Below are positions 45,865 through 57,124 of a stretch of 64,000 bases of DNA, in pieces. The notes beneath the pieces were generated by a model that saw only the letters and a program-made list of their open reading frames with translations, made no database searches and was not told the origin of the DNA. Positions within the stretch are counted from its first letter, which is position 1, and every line of letters begins with the position of its first letter. A program made the position numbers and the translations under genes. Source of the stretch: Forficula auricularia (Eukaryota; Arthropoda; Insecta; Dermaptera; Forficulidae); NCBI GenBank assembly GCA_024734495.1, contig JALMQS010000099.1:70375335-70439334 (forward strand). Reading direction: 5' to 3'.

Positions 45865-46768
45865 TTATATTATAATGAATGATATGCGCATCACATGAAT
45901 TTCACTTATCACCTTTGAAAAATGATAATAGATTCATTTTAATGCTAAAATAATGATATGTAAAAATAATTTATTCCTTTAACTATTTTAAGACCAATTT
46001 ACACACTTAAACACACACAAACACATTCGTAAGCCTACTGGCTAAAAAATAAGCATTAAGTTCCCGAAGACCAATAAAATAAATAAATAAACGAAGACAA
46101 TTTTTTGAGTATTTTATGAACTAAGTGATAATATGGATGTTTCTATCAGTGGTTTATTAAAAAATTATTTTAAATTGTTTTTCTAGAGTTAATTACAATT
46201 GCCGGCTTCTATTTTTAAAGCTGTTTTTAAATGTTATGATATAATAGTAGTTAGAGTCAATACAAGTCGTTGAATAGATATTTACAGCATGAATGATTAT
46301 AATTCATTTGACTATAATTGTGCAGTTAAATAAATTTATAATCTAATGGAGTATATATCCTAACGATGCGATGACTTGAGACGTCTAATTTCAGAGCATT
46401 AAATTGCTATAATTTTCCCAAATTGCTCCATATTGCATTCAATTAATTTCATCATAAATTGCTCATTTGAAAAATTGCCAGATGAGGTTCAAATTTCTAC
46501 AAATTTCAATTAAAGCCGGAATGTTTCATATTAAGGTTTTAGAATTCAGATTGTTAACCTGGAAGATTTTTTGATTTGAATACCTCTAGCTAAGCTATAA
46601 ATTTTGTTTAAAATATTTCAGTGAATTTTCTAGAAAAGTACTTAATTTTTTTTTTAATTTTACCTTGAGCAAATGAACAAAAAATATAATTTTTAACGTT
46701 TTTTCCTAAGGGAAATGATTTAGATCTTATATTGTAAATGGAAAGTAGAATAATAATAACCCTCATGA

Positions 46769-46950
46769 ATGGGGTCGGGTTAGGCCAGGTGGTCATCCTG
46801 CTAACCAAGTGGACCCGGGCTCGAATCCGACTCGAGGCATCCGGCTAAAATCTGACCCCGGGGGTAGAGACAAATTTGAAAAATAAATATATAGTATCGT
46901 AAATTGGCTTATGGCTAGAAAGGCCGAAAAGCAAAAAAAAAAAAAAAAAA
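46769..46950 (+). mobile_element. tRNA-derived SINE, fullest copy
   Basis: GGGTCGGGTTAGGCCAGGTG (A-box), CTAACCAAGTGGACCCGGGC, the B-box-like GCTCGAATCC, CTCGAGGCATCCGGCTAAAA, CCCCGGGGGTAGAG, then GTAAATTGGCTTATGGCTAG and an A-run of 18. The A-tail suggests LINE-driven retrotransposition. Head type resembles tRNA Leu/Ser. Confidence 0.7.
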
Positions 46951-47335
46951 ACCCTCATGAATTTGTCAAAATAAATATATCAAAATACATATAAATTAAC
47001 CGAATGTTGTCTACATTTGATTCAATCGCGAATCAAATGTAGGGAATTTTTGTCAAATATTGAGTGAAAATAATATCTGAACTTATATATTTCTAACTTG
47101 AAATAATGATTTTAAATAAATTTTATAATTTTTCTCATTAATATATCAAAGAATAATTGATAAATCAATGAGAATTGTTTTTGACCGCGCTTATTTGAAA
47201 AATATATTTTTATCGCGAGACTACTTTGGATTACGCTATTGGAGTCTGCGGAGTTTTAAGTCTGGACCAAGAGAGAAAAAGATGTGATCCACTTAGCTAC
47301 AATCCAACGTCATTTCGAGTATATCCCGCTAGACA

Positions 47336-47368
47336 TTCGGATGGATCAGGTGATCTCCGAAACGTCGG
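47336..47368 (+). ncRNA. Degenerate hammerhead-like core
   Basis: CGGATGG replaces CTGATGA; then a GATC/GATC stem, TCC, GAAACGTCGG. It is followed by TATTTGAATAAAAAATTTAA, like other members. The upstream GC-richer stretch 47215-47335 may be the 3' end of a lost retroelement, but no frame is recognisable. Confidence 0.3.
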
Positions 47369-47589
47369 TATTTGAATAAAAAATTTAAATAATTTCGACA
47401 GCCTTTCATTATAACCTACTTATTTCGCTCACCAGTCCGTCTTTCTAAGAAAATAAATAAAGCTATATAGATTCTTGAAATCAATATAGGCACTATATAG
47501 TTTGAAACATCGTGCTACTAGGGAAAAATGTATTTTTTTTGAAAATTCACCTTTCCTAACTACTATTAAATAAAAACGCAATCTTCTTT

Positions 47590-47720
47590 CTCTTTGAATA
47601 TTAAAATAAAATACAATTCTTTTTTCAAAAGTTATAAATTCTCCTTTTGAGAATTTTATATTGAGTGAGAACAAATCGAGATTTTCAGCATCTCATCTTC
47701 CTTTAAGTCCAATGGTTATT
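47590..47720 (+). repeat. Array block X, copy 1
   Basis: TTGAATATTAAAATAAAATA, CAATTCTTTTTTCAAA and AATTCTCCTTTTGAGAATTT recur at 61605-61690. It precedes block Y here. The frame at 47429 (minus) overlaps and is not a gene. 47721-48219 has a G-run of about 19 at 48008. Confidence 0.55.
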
Positions 47721-48219
47721 TTCGCTTCCCTCGGTAAAAGTGATATTTCCACTTATTTTGATATAAAAAAACTTAACTAATTTTTTGTTTTCACCATGGG
47801 CATTCCAACCCAAAACAATCTTCCAGTTAGTTCATATTTTCTTGATCATCTAAATACTTTTCGGGCTAATGCGTTCCTCTCATTTATCTATTATCACAAA
47901 CAAGCACGGCGGAACAATCTTAGACCAAGGGAGGGGGGGGGAACTTGGAAAGTGATGTAGGCCTACCGATGGGTCTGGGGAGTATGGAATACAAAGACAA
48001 ATTCCCACGGGGGGGGGGGGGGGGGGCGAGTCAGCTGGACCCCTGACCCCACGGTTCCGCCGTCCCTGATCACAAATAAATAAAAACTTTTCAAATTAAA
48101 ACGTATATAATATTTAAAACTTTAATATTAAGCAGGGGTGACATAATATTAGTTTATTTGTAGATTATTTCATAAATAAATCTTTCATAATATTAATAAA
48201 TTATTTAAATACAATTTTT

Positions 48220-48555
48220 AAATTTGAATTTGAAAAATTTAAACAATGCATGAATTTTGAATTGTTGTGGTTAATAGAAATCCAGGTCGACAATCTCGAA
48301 TGCAAAACTTAGAAATATGGCTTCCGTTCTTAAACAAAATACATCTTGTTGAATATATTCTCTAATGTTTTCCTAAATTGTTCTATAAAAAATTAATATT
48401 TTTCTATAAGATTTTTGAAAAATAGACTTTCGAAATAATATTCAATGAATAGGATCTGAATTCAAGGGTAAGCGAACTTTTGAGCTTCCATCACAAATGC
48501 CAATTCTCTTATACATTTGCATTAAATAGATTGTATCAGTGTGTATATTGTGTAT
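48220..48555 (+). repeat. Array block Y, copy 1
   Basis: AAATTTGAATTTGAAAAATT, CAGGTCGACAATCTCGAATG, TCCGTTCTTAAACAAAATAC, ATGTTTTCCT, TTTGCATTAAATAGATTGTA. The same landmarks recur in order at 54775-55085. Confidence 0.65.
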
Positions 48556-48592
48556 CATTTATATGTGAGAATATATAAATATATTAATACTC

Positions 48593-49668
48593 GTATATAT
48601 ATAAAATTCTTTGCCCGTTACACTCACTCACTCACTCACTCATTCATCATCAAAACAGCCAGAACCACTGAACATAGAAACATGAAATTCGGAGAGGATA
48701 TTACATCTATGAGATAGGGGCTCACTAAGAAAGGATTTTTCGAAATTCGACCCCTAAGGGGGTCAAAGGGGGCAAAGTGTGTTTTCACTGATTATGCGAT
48801 ATCTCTTAAGACGATAAAATATCTACTTGCTTTTTACTTATAAAAATACTAAATTAAAATATCTAAAAAATAATTTCAGGATTTTTTGAAATTCGATCAC
48901 TAAAGCGCCAAAAGGGGCAAAATATCTTTGCAATGTGTTTAAACTAATTATGCATTTTCAATTAAGAACGATAAGATATCTACTTGATTTTTACTTAATA
49001 AAATTCTAAATACAAATATCTAAAAAGTAATTTCAGGATTTTTTGAAATACGACTACCAACTATCCAAAATGTGAGTGGGGGCAAAAATTAAAACTCTCT
49101 CTTATCTTGATCAAATTTTGTAGAGTTATTCTTTATTACTTTAAGAAACTATTCCTGTGAAAAATCAACTATCAAAATTGACTGTATGTGGCCGAAGGGG
49201 GCGGGAAAATTATAGAAATTTTTAACCCTCCGGGCAGGCGACCCTGGCGGGCGGCTTCTCGGCATGTGATTATTAGGTCTGTAATATATATTTGTAATAT
49301 TTTGCCCCCTCTTCCGCCCTCACGCACTCATTTTGGCTATTGATTTTTACAGCATACATTTTATATAGTCTTAAAAACTAACATTACAAAATTTGATCTA
49401 TATCGGAGAGAGTATTAATTTTTTGCCCCCACTCACATTTTGGGAGGTTGAAATTATTTTTTAGATATTTGCAAATAAATAACTCTCAGTTTTCTAAAGA
49501 GTAAAAATCAATAGCCAAAATGAGTGCGTGGGGGCGAAAGAGGGGGCAAAATATTACAAATATATATTACAGACCTAATAATCACATGCCGAGACGCATC
49601 CCGCCAGGGCCACCCGCCTGGAGGGCTGAGCTATAGAGGGCGTGCCGAAGGCACGCCTGGAGCAGCTC
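48593..49668 (+). mobile_element. Helitron-like or unclassified element with palindromic core
   Basis: Starts near ATACTCGTATATATATAAAA, then the (CACT)n tract and CATGAAATTCGGAGAGGATA. The interior inverted repeat pairs 49225-49350 with 49500-49620 (GGCATGTGATTATTAGGTCT and its complement). It ends in the same GC-rich module as the 38-45-kb family (CGTGCCGAAGGCACG hairpin). A 13-bp ATACTCGTATATA lies at both ends (48587-48599, 49669-49681). Confidence 0.5.
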
Positions 49669-50086
49669 ATACTCGTATATAGAAGGAGAAAAGTTTGCTA
49701 TATTATTTTGAAAAAGTAACTACATTTTAAAATGTCCATTTAAAAGGAAATATCTCCCGAAAAGTTTGAAACAAACGTATTTTCTTGATTCAGATTTATA
49801 TTAATTAATGATAATATAATTTAAGAAGACAAAATATCAAATAATAAAATAGACATAGCACGTCAGCGATGGCGTTTTCACTTTTAATCAAAACTTCCTC
49901 ATGGTGATAATATTATACTATAAATTTCGTTAAACATAATAAATGTCTTGGCATTAATAATCATTGCTTTCGAGCCAAATAAATTAAGGCAAGGTATTTA
50001 TGTACTATAACGAGATTTATAGTATAATATCAAAAGCCTGACGAAGCTTTGATTAAAAGCAAAACTTCGCAATTGATACTCTATAC

Positions 50087-50925
50087 CAGGGGTCGGCAAA
50101 CTTTTGGAAGAGGCAAAAGTTACAATTTACAAAATTTCCCAGTTTTTAGAGCCATTAACATTTTTGCTTCAATATTATGGTATTTGATAAGGATTAGGTA
50201 TATAAATTTGATTTTTGATTTAAAATAAATAGCTTTAAATATCAAATTATATTTATTCATATAAAAACATACAAATGTTTAGCACAAAACATATTAAAGT
50301 ATTTTATCTAGATCTGATAGAATAATAAAATTAGTAATCAAATAATAAAACTATAATTATTGAATAATAGATAGCTGCATCAATGGGAGCATTGACCTTT
50401 CATGCCTTCTGAAAGTTTGGTTAAATCTGGCACATAACTTGTTGTTTTCAGTATCAAGCCCGACTCTAGATTTTTATTTGGTAGTTGGCTTCTTAGTTTA
50501 ATTTTTATTATATTCATGGAAGAGAACGCTTGTTCGCACGAATATGTTGACTCGAAGATCGTCAGCACTACAAATGCCAACTTCTTCGCCTCACTGTAGA
50601 ATTCTGGAAGACTATTCCATGCGCCAAATATGAGTGCCTCAACTTGCGGCATTTCTTTTAGACCTGTCCACTTGTGCAGCGCAACGTGCATGATTTTCTG
50701 GACCTCCAACTCTTCTAACTTGTTCTTGAGTTCTGTGAACTTACCACATCACAAGTGTTTGGTTTTCAAATCCAGCAATTGCATTTGAAGCGAACCACCA
50801 TCAATTCCAAATGGCTCAATGTTGATCTCATTTGTATTTGTATATTTGTGCATGGAACTGGAGAGGCGCATCTTGACATCGAAAAAGCCGCATGCGGCTC
50901 GCGAACCGCAAGTTGCCGACCCCTG
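50087..50925 (-). mobile_element. Deleted hAT element with transposase C-terminus
   Basis: The ends CAGGGGTCGGCAAAC and GTTGCCGACCCCTG are inverted repeats, with a perfect 8-bp duplication CTCTATAC (50079-50086, 50926-50933). GCGGCTCGCGAACCGC adjoins the right end. The interior encodes only the last part of a transposase on the minus strand. Confidence 0.93.
50380..50870 (-). pseudogene. hAT transposase C-terminal (dimerisation) fragment
   Basis: On the minus strand: INIEPFGIDGGSLQMQLLDL, a stop after KTKHL, then KFTELKNKLEELEVQKIMHV, LAFVVLTIFESTYSCEQAFS, SMNIIKIKLRSQLPNKNLES. The STYxCEQAFSSM plus KxRSxLxxxxLES block is the hAT dimerisation motif, as in the animal GTF2IRD2/ZBED-like clade. 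The BED finger and DDE core are missing. The plus frame at 50755 is a shadow. Confidence 0.85.
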
Positions 50926-51181
50926 CTCTATACTAATTAGTCTTTTGTCCTAGTAAATTCTATGATAATTAATAAACGTTTTGCTGATTAATTTAAAGAA
51001 TTCTTATCATGCTCTGGAAAATAAAATAAAAACGATTTTATTTTATATTTATTAAATTATAAAATGTATTTATTTCACAAAAACTTTACGTTCTCCAACA
51101 TTAAAAAAATCAGTTATTATGAGGCCCCTAAAATTGTGAGGCTCGTGGCAGTCGCCCCCTTTTATCGTTCCATCAGATATG

Positions 51182-51185
<4 letters not shown>

Positions 51186-51228
<43 letters not shown>

Positions 51229-51232
51229 TATA
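51186..51232. repeat. (AT)n microsatellite
   Basis: About 45 bp of TA dinucleotides with one C interruption, directly before the repeat at 51233. Confidence 0.9.
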
Positions 51233-51640
51233 AATTTACTATGATTCTCATCTGTCTGATTCTTTGGGGAATCGAAACAGATGAATTTTGTTCAGTTTTT
51301 CAATAATAAATTTTATTTAGAGATGTTAACATTTAAATGAAAGCGAAAGTTAAACTTTATCGTACGGCCTAGGCACCTACCAGACTCGTTTTGATAGAGA
51401 ACAAGAGTTAGAAGGAAGATACAGGACCCAGTCGGGTATCGATCCACATCTCGCGTTAAACTTGCAAATGCCTTCTCCATTTAGGCCATGGATCCTCTGA
51501 CTAGATACTAAGGTTTGATTATAGGACTTCGAGTCAGTGGATCCATCTCTCAATGGGGATAAATTTGCGGGCTTACGAAGATGTTGATCTCCCACTGTAT
51601 CTTTTATTACCAGACTCTTGGTTCACTTATCAAAACAATG
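51233..51640. repeat. tRNA-containing repeat of the 55-kb cluster, single copy
   Basis: AATTTACTATGATTCTCATC, the 35-nt hairpin (51249-51283), AATAATAAATTTTATTTAGA, then on the minus strand a tRNA-like head: GGATCCATGGCCTAAATGGA (A-box) and CGAGATGTGGATCGATACCC. It matches 55309-55640 in order. The minus frame at 51377-51595 is an artefact of the tRNA-like part. Confidence 0.65.
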
Positions 51641-51832
51641 TCTGAGGTATAGCTAGGGCAGTGACCGAATGAGACCTCCGGGTTTGCTTGTCAGTTAACT
51701 CTGACCATATATACCACGGATGCGGACAAATGTATGTTCTACAGCATGACTTGCAGAGTGTATTTCATTCAGACTTAATATCTGATTGAATATTTTATAT
51801 TTCAAGTCCATAATTTTAATTTAATTTTTTAG

Positions 51833-51895
51833 GGAAAGAAGGAATCTAAATACATCGAAGGAAGTGGTATCCTGTAAACTTCACGGCCCTTCATT
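51833..51895 (+). other. Exon-like block E1
   Basis: The acceptor TTTTTTAG (51825-51832) and donor ATT|GTAAGT (51896) bound 63 nt. One frame is open throughout: ERRNLNTSKEVVSCKLHGPS. It resembles the 57972-58042 block (GTGGTATCATGTAA versus GTGGTATCCTGTAA), and so do the flanking introns. No protein family is recognised. Confidence 0.35.
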
Positions 51896-52225
51896 GTAAG
51901 TTGCAATACAATTTCGTTATTTAATACATCTATTATTTTGATAGTTAACAAATAATGCCTAGTTCTATCCCTGCCTTGAAGAGCGCTATATCCCTTTTAA
52001 AGTTGTTCGGTTTGTTTACGTTATATTTGGTTGGGGTAGGTCAACTAACAGATGTACGTGTACTTGCTTTAATGCGTTGCTCCGAGGGAAGATCAGACGA
52101 AGCAATCGTTCTTTTTATAAATGCCTTTTTTAATTTTCTATTATATTTAATATTTTCAAACTCTCAATTTAACATTCCATTTATCTAATAATTTCATTTA
52201 TTTTATTAATAAAATTTTAAATAAT
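51896..52225 (+). repeat. Downstream part of array block E1
   Basis: TTGCATT-type donor flank, then GCGTTGCTCCGAGGGAAGAT, ACGAAGCAATCGTTCTTT and TTTATCTAATAATTTCATTT. Aligns with 58043-58345. The 77-codon frame at 51955 has a hydrophobic stretch but no counterpart frame in the second copy, so it is unlikely to be a gene. Confidence 0.5.
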
Positions 52226-52689
52226 TCAATTTAAACTGGTACAATTTGCATGTTCTCTTTTTAGATTAATATATCCTAGGGCACTCCATTTTGTATTAGT
52301 ATAATATTAATGAGTTGATCTAATTTTTTTGTAAATAAACCGCAAAAGTCAAATAATTTTATTAAATAATTCTGGCAGCCAATTCAACATATTTAGAAAT
52401 TATTTTATTATTTCTAGATATGTTGAATTAACTGCTAGGATTATTTAATTACATTTTTGAATTCTGCTGTTTATTTACTTAGCAAGTAAAATTTAAGTTT
52501 AAAATAGTAAATGTTCCAATTGATCTAATAGTTTGAGGGGAATTATTCTTAGTAGTAGGTACGTAAAATATTAGAGTGATCCTTATTTTGTATTTGTTTG
52601 TTCATTTTGATTTTGTTTTATTTTGACCATACCTAACAGCTCATATTATAGACTATAGAGTTATAAAAAACTTGTCTTTTAAATTGATC

Positions 52690-53010
52690 TATCTTAAAAA
52701 ACTGAATCACTCGTTAGCCCCTTGAATATACGCAACTATGTGGATTTATAAAGTAGCAACTAGTATATCCTATAGGCGGCGCTGTTTGGGAAAATTATTA
52801 TTTTTTCCTATTAGTTCTTTTGTTCTAAAGCCTTTTGTAGTCATGTTGATAATTTGGGTGATCTTTTGGGTTGGGCCACCTATGGAGAAATTAAGAAATT
52901 AGTTGCAACTGTTTTATATTCACGAATTGAACCTGGAGCCAAATCCAAGTGAGAAATAAAAGATATTGTGAGAGTTAACTTTAGCAGATTGATTCACTGA
53001 AGTGAATTAA
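52690..53010 (+). repeat. Array block Z, copy 1
   Basis: CGTTAGCCCCTTGAATATAC, GTATATCCTATAGGCGGCGC, GTCATGTTGATAATTTG, ATTCACGAATTGAACCTGGA, GCAGATTGATTCACTGAAG. The same order is found at 60125-60485. 53011-53364 holds nothing recognised. Confidence 0.65.
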
Positions 53011-53364
53011 TTTCTGTATATTATTTTTCTTTAAATAGAAAACTAATGGAAAGTAGCCCAAGGATAATGAAAAATAAAATTCTGGATAAAAGTTATTTAT
53101 GAATAAAATATATATTTTTAAATGATTTTCTTATTTCACCTTAGGTGATTCATCCCAAAAGAATATTTAGGTTCTAATTTATAGATAAACTAATTTTCAC
53201 ATTACATGAACATCTCTTATTTTCTTAAAAAATAAATAAATAAAATAAATAATAATTAAAAAACATTTCTTATTTTAAATGTCTGTTAATAAGTAAGACA
53301 ACTGATTATATGAAATAATACATAGATTAAAAAAAAAATCCAATATTATACTATATGTTATTAA

Positions 53365-53425
53365 ATATGTTTAATTTAGATGTTAGAAGGGTTAACATTC
53401 TCGGGGATCCTCCAGTTCTATTCAA
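53365..53425 (-). mobile_element. SINE fragment (minus strand)
   Basis: ATATGTTTAATTTAGATGTT followed by AGAAGGGTTAACATTCTCGG matches the tail of the 17.3-kb SINE. The head is missing. Confidence 0.45.
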
Positions 53426-53780
53426 TTTTTGTGCTTGTCTATATACACTTTTGTAGGTATTCTATCCAAATAAATAAAATTGTATCAAATTAATCATTTA
53501 GTTTGTGTAGGTTCGAGGTGAAAAATATTTAATAAAATTAAAAATTTTAATTAAAAAAAATAAATTACAAGGTAGAGGTTTCACAAAAGAAAAACTGAAG
53601 AACATACCTTATATTTTTAAAATTTAAATTTGTAATTTTATCAAATTATTAAAACATTTACAATAAATGATAAATATATGTTTTTATATTTTATAAAAAT
53701 TTATGATATTTTTTATTATTTTATATTAATAAACAAATACGTTCTTAATGAAAACAATGTCCAAACGTCTATTAAATATC

Positions 53781-53815
53781 CAAACGTTTCGAGTGAAATT
53801 TTCCCTTTATCAATA
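53781..53815 (-). ncRNA. Degenerate hammerhead-like core
   Basis: On the minus strand: TTGATAAAGGGAAAATTTCA, then CTCGAAACGTTTGG. It corresponds to the forms at 27.75, 55.22 and 62.85 kb, where TTGATAA takes the place of CTGATGA. Confidence 0.35.
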
Positions 53816-54124
53816 GTAAAATAGTTGCTTTAAAAAGAAATTATAAAGCAAGAATATTATATATTTATTGATACAAATTAAAAGACACTAAATCTTTTAT
53901 TTATCCATTAAATCTCTTTTAATTTATATAGTATTCACAGATTTTTCATAAATACAATTTCATGATAATAATGATATGTAATGATGTATTAATCTGAATA
54001 ATTTTAAATTTGAATATTTTTCAATTAATATTTAAATGTAGAATATCGTAATATCGAGTATTTTAAATCTCACGCCAAAATGTACAGACTACGAAAATAA
54101 TTTATAGGGGCATATATGTATATT

Positions 54125-54195
54125 CGTATCATTGGGCTAAGCCAACTGCCCGGAAAGGATATTTGAAACTTGGGTTCAACTTCTGAGGGGGCGAC
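54125..54195 (+). mobile_element. tRNA-like SINE fragment
   Basis: GGGCTAAGCCAACTGCCCGG, AAACTTGGGTTCAACTTCTG (B-box-like) and AGGGGGCGACATA. Same family as 29.93 kb; no tail. Confidence 0.5.
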
Positions 54196-54493
54196 ATATA
54201 AAACAAATTTATCTACTATTACTCCATGTTAAAATTTGCCTTTCACTTATTCTAGATTTTAAAATAAATAAAATGACGATTAGATCTCCGTGAAATGTTG
54301 AAAATTTGAAAAATGTCATCTAATTTCATAAAATTACAAAATTACACTTATTAGTATTAAAAACAGAATTTTATTTTAATTAAACATTATCTTCATTTAT
54401 TTTTTCTCTCGGTCCAGGTTATCAACTCATGCTATGACATAATAAGAAAAAATAAAATAAAATTCTATATTAAAATATAATTAATTTATAAGC

Positions 54494-54660
54494 AGAGAGA
54501 AACAAAGAGGTTGTCCTCTGCTAGATGCAAATAAACATACACACATATATCATCCCGATATATAAGTGTGTATGTTTATTTGCATCAAGCAGAGGACAAC
54601 CTCTTTGTTTCTCTTAGTGAATCAACAACTCTGCTACTCTCGGCAAAATAAAAACTTTTC
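54494..54660. repeat. Palindrome of the 7.2-kb family
   Basis: GAGAAACAAAGAGGTTGTCC pairs with GGACAACCTCTTTGTTTCTC, and TGCAAATAAACATACACAC with its complement. The loop is short. The tail CAACTCTGCTACTCTCGGCA and AAACTTTTCAATTAAT matches 7.47-7.51 kb. It lacks the central hammerhead-like core of the 7.2-kb member. Confidence 0.8.
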
Positions 54661-54774
54661 AATTAATTTATAAGCATCTAAATCTTGGTGTGAAATTAAA
54701 AATACTAAATATTCTACGTTGAGATAGACATTCATTAAAAAAATTCCTTATCCTATATTGAAATAAATGTTAAA

Positions 54775-55085
54775 ATTTAAATTTGAATTTGAAAAATGTG
54801 AACAATGCAAAGAGTTTTAACAGGTCGACAATCTAGAATGCGAAATTATATTCTTAGAAATATATCCTCCGTTCTTAAACACAAGACATCTTTTAATGTT
54901 TTCCTGAATTTGTGCTATAACAAATTATATAATTGTATATTATTAATTATATGATTTTTGAAAAATAAATTTTCGAATAGGATTTGAAAGCAGAGGTAAG
55001 CGATCTTCCTGAACCCCAGGCTCAAAAGTTAATTCTCTTATATGTTATATTTGCATTCAATAGAATGTATCGGTGTGTATATCCA
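54775..55085 (+). repeat. Array block Y, copy 2
   Basis: AATTTGAATTTGAAAAATGT, CAGGTCGACAATCTAGAATG, TCCGTTCTTAAACACAAGAC, TTTGCATTCAATAGAATGTA. Diverged copy of 48220-48555. Confidence 0.65.
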
Positions 55086-55214
55086 TGTATTTTTGTTGAT
55101 ATAATTTTAGTGATAGCTTTTATAATATAAATAACTAAAGCATTACTTTATATTCATTACATAAAATAATTATTTTTTCTTCTTTTTTAAAATAATTCAT
55201 AAATTAACATTTTA

Positions 55215-55243
55215 TTGATAAAGGGAGAAATTATCCCGAAACG
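55215..55243 (+). ncRNA. Hammerhead-like core (TTGATAA form)
   Basis: TTGATAA, A, stem GGGA/TCCC around a GAAATTA loop, then GAAACG. It is followed by CTTAGGTTATAATAAACG, like other members that run into an AATAAACGTTT-type sequence. Confidence 0.38.
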
Positions 55244-55308
55244 CTTAGGTTATAATAAACGTTTGAAGATTTTTTAAAAGATGTGTGTGAGTGTGTGTAT
55301 ACAATAAT

Positions 55309-56215
55309 ATATATATATAAATTTACTACAATTCCCATCTGTCTGATTCTTTGGGGAATCGAAACAGATGAATTTTGTTCAGATATTCAATAATAAATTT
55401 TATTTAGAATGTTTATATGTTAACATTAAATGAAAGCGAAAGTTAAAACTTTTATCCGGTCACTGCCCTATTTTGGTGCAATTGGGACCAGACTCGTTTT
55501 GATAGTGAACCAAGAGTTGAAAAAAGATACAGGACCCAGCCGGGTATGATCCGACATCTTCCGCGTTAAGCCCGCAGATGCCTTCTCCATTTAGGCTATG
55601 GATCCCCTGACTAGATCCTATAATCAAATTTTATATATATTCAACTCTTTAGCTCAGGCGCGCTTTCTCCTATTTTCCTAATAGTATGGTTCTTATAAAT
55701 TTATTACAATTCTCATCTGTCTGCCATACTATTAGGAAAATAGGAGAAAGCGCGCCTGAGCTAAAGAGTTGATCTCTATCAAAACGAGCCTGGTCCCAAT
55801 TGCACAAAATAGGGCAGTGACCGGATAAAACATTTATCCAGCCACTGCCCTATTTTGGTGCAATTGGGACCAGAATCGTTTTTTAATACTTAACCAAGAG
55901 TTGAAAAAAGATAAGGACCCAGTTGGGTATGATCCGACATCTTCTGCATTAAGCCCGCAGATGCCTTTTCCATTTAAGCGATGGATCCTCTTACTAGGTC
56001 ATAAAATCAAATTTTATATATATTCAACTCTTTAGTTCAAGCGCGTTTTCTCCTATTTTCCTAATAGTATGGTTCTTATAAATTTACTACAAAGCCCATC
56101 TGTCTGATTCTTTGGGGAATCGAAACAGATGAATTTTGTTCGGATATTCAATAATAAATTTTATTTAGAATGTTTATATGTTTATATGAACGCGAAAGTT
56201 ATTATATATAATTAG
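55309..56215. repeat. Rearranged cluster of a ~400-bp tRNA-containing repeat
   Basis: One nearly full direct copy (55309-55705), an inverted piece (55722-55830, CCATACTATTAGGAAAATAG and GCACAAAATAGGGCAGTGAC), a direct piece (55835-56085) and the start of another (56080-56215). Landmarks: the CTGTCTGATTC hairpin, TGCCCTATTTTGGTGCAATT, minus-strand tRNA-like GGATCCATAGCCTAAATGGA, and AGCTCAGGCGCGCTTTCTCC. 56216-57010 holds nothing recognised. Confidence 0.75.
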
Positions 56216-57124
56216 TATTTTCTTTCTTAAGGGCTTCGGTGCAGGTTTAGACACGTCGAGTTTCCCCTCCACTTCCCCGCCACCCCCTCTCCAACTGACC
56301 GATCAAGCCATCCCAATCAAATGATGAGGCCAATTAGAAACGGACGCTATCAGGCATGGCTTTCATCTTACTGCGAATATTCTCATACCTTTGTGCTTCC
56401 GATCGGCTGAAATAATTGAATATGCCAAGGTAACTACGCTTCTGACTTCTAAATCAATTCTTATAATATTGAATCCTAATAGATTGGAATTCCGTATTAA
56501 TTTGCTTATTTATTTTAATAAATTTCTAATTATGAAATAATGGATACTGAATTACAAATTAAATGTTCTAGACGTACTCAGGAAGTGAACGAGCTCATTA
56601 AGATGGTCATCCAAGTTCAAATAATACGAACATGGAAAAAAATTCGCATCTTTTGGATTTGACTCATTCTACAAATTGATTCTTAAACTCAACTCACATT
56701 AAAATAATAGAGAATTAAAAACCTTCTAACCTCCAAAAAAGGTGAATATAAATCCACACTTCGTTTATTTCTAATTAAATAATCTCATCATTATAAGCCA
56801 TACTAGAGACTAAAGGGTTAATAGCCTGAATTATACACCATACAGTTTTCATATAAGTTTTCGATCAAATATCCAAATAAATACATTTTTAATACCATTT
56901 GACATCACCTATTGATCGATTTGAGTTTAAACGATTTATACAAATTTTTACTTAAGTCTTATTGTATATTGATCTGAAACCAAAAACTAGATTAATTTAT
57001 GGGTTTTTTTTAAACTTAGTGCAAGATTTGGAATTGTCATTTCAGATGCAAGTCGACTTAAGTGATGCATGCAATTTTTTACTCAATTTGAGTTTCAAGT
57101 CGAATTCAAAACTTGCAAGCAACC

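Noticed and set aside
51377..51595. 72-codon minus ORF MGDQHLRKPANLS
   Set aside because: Reads through the tRNA-like part of the 55-kb repeat family; related copies are not open in this frame.
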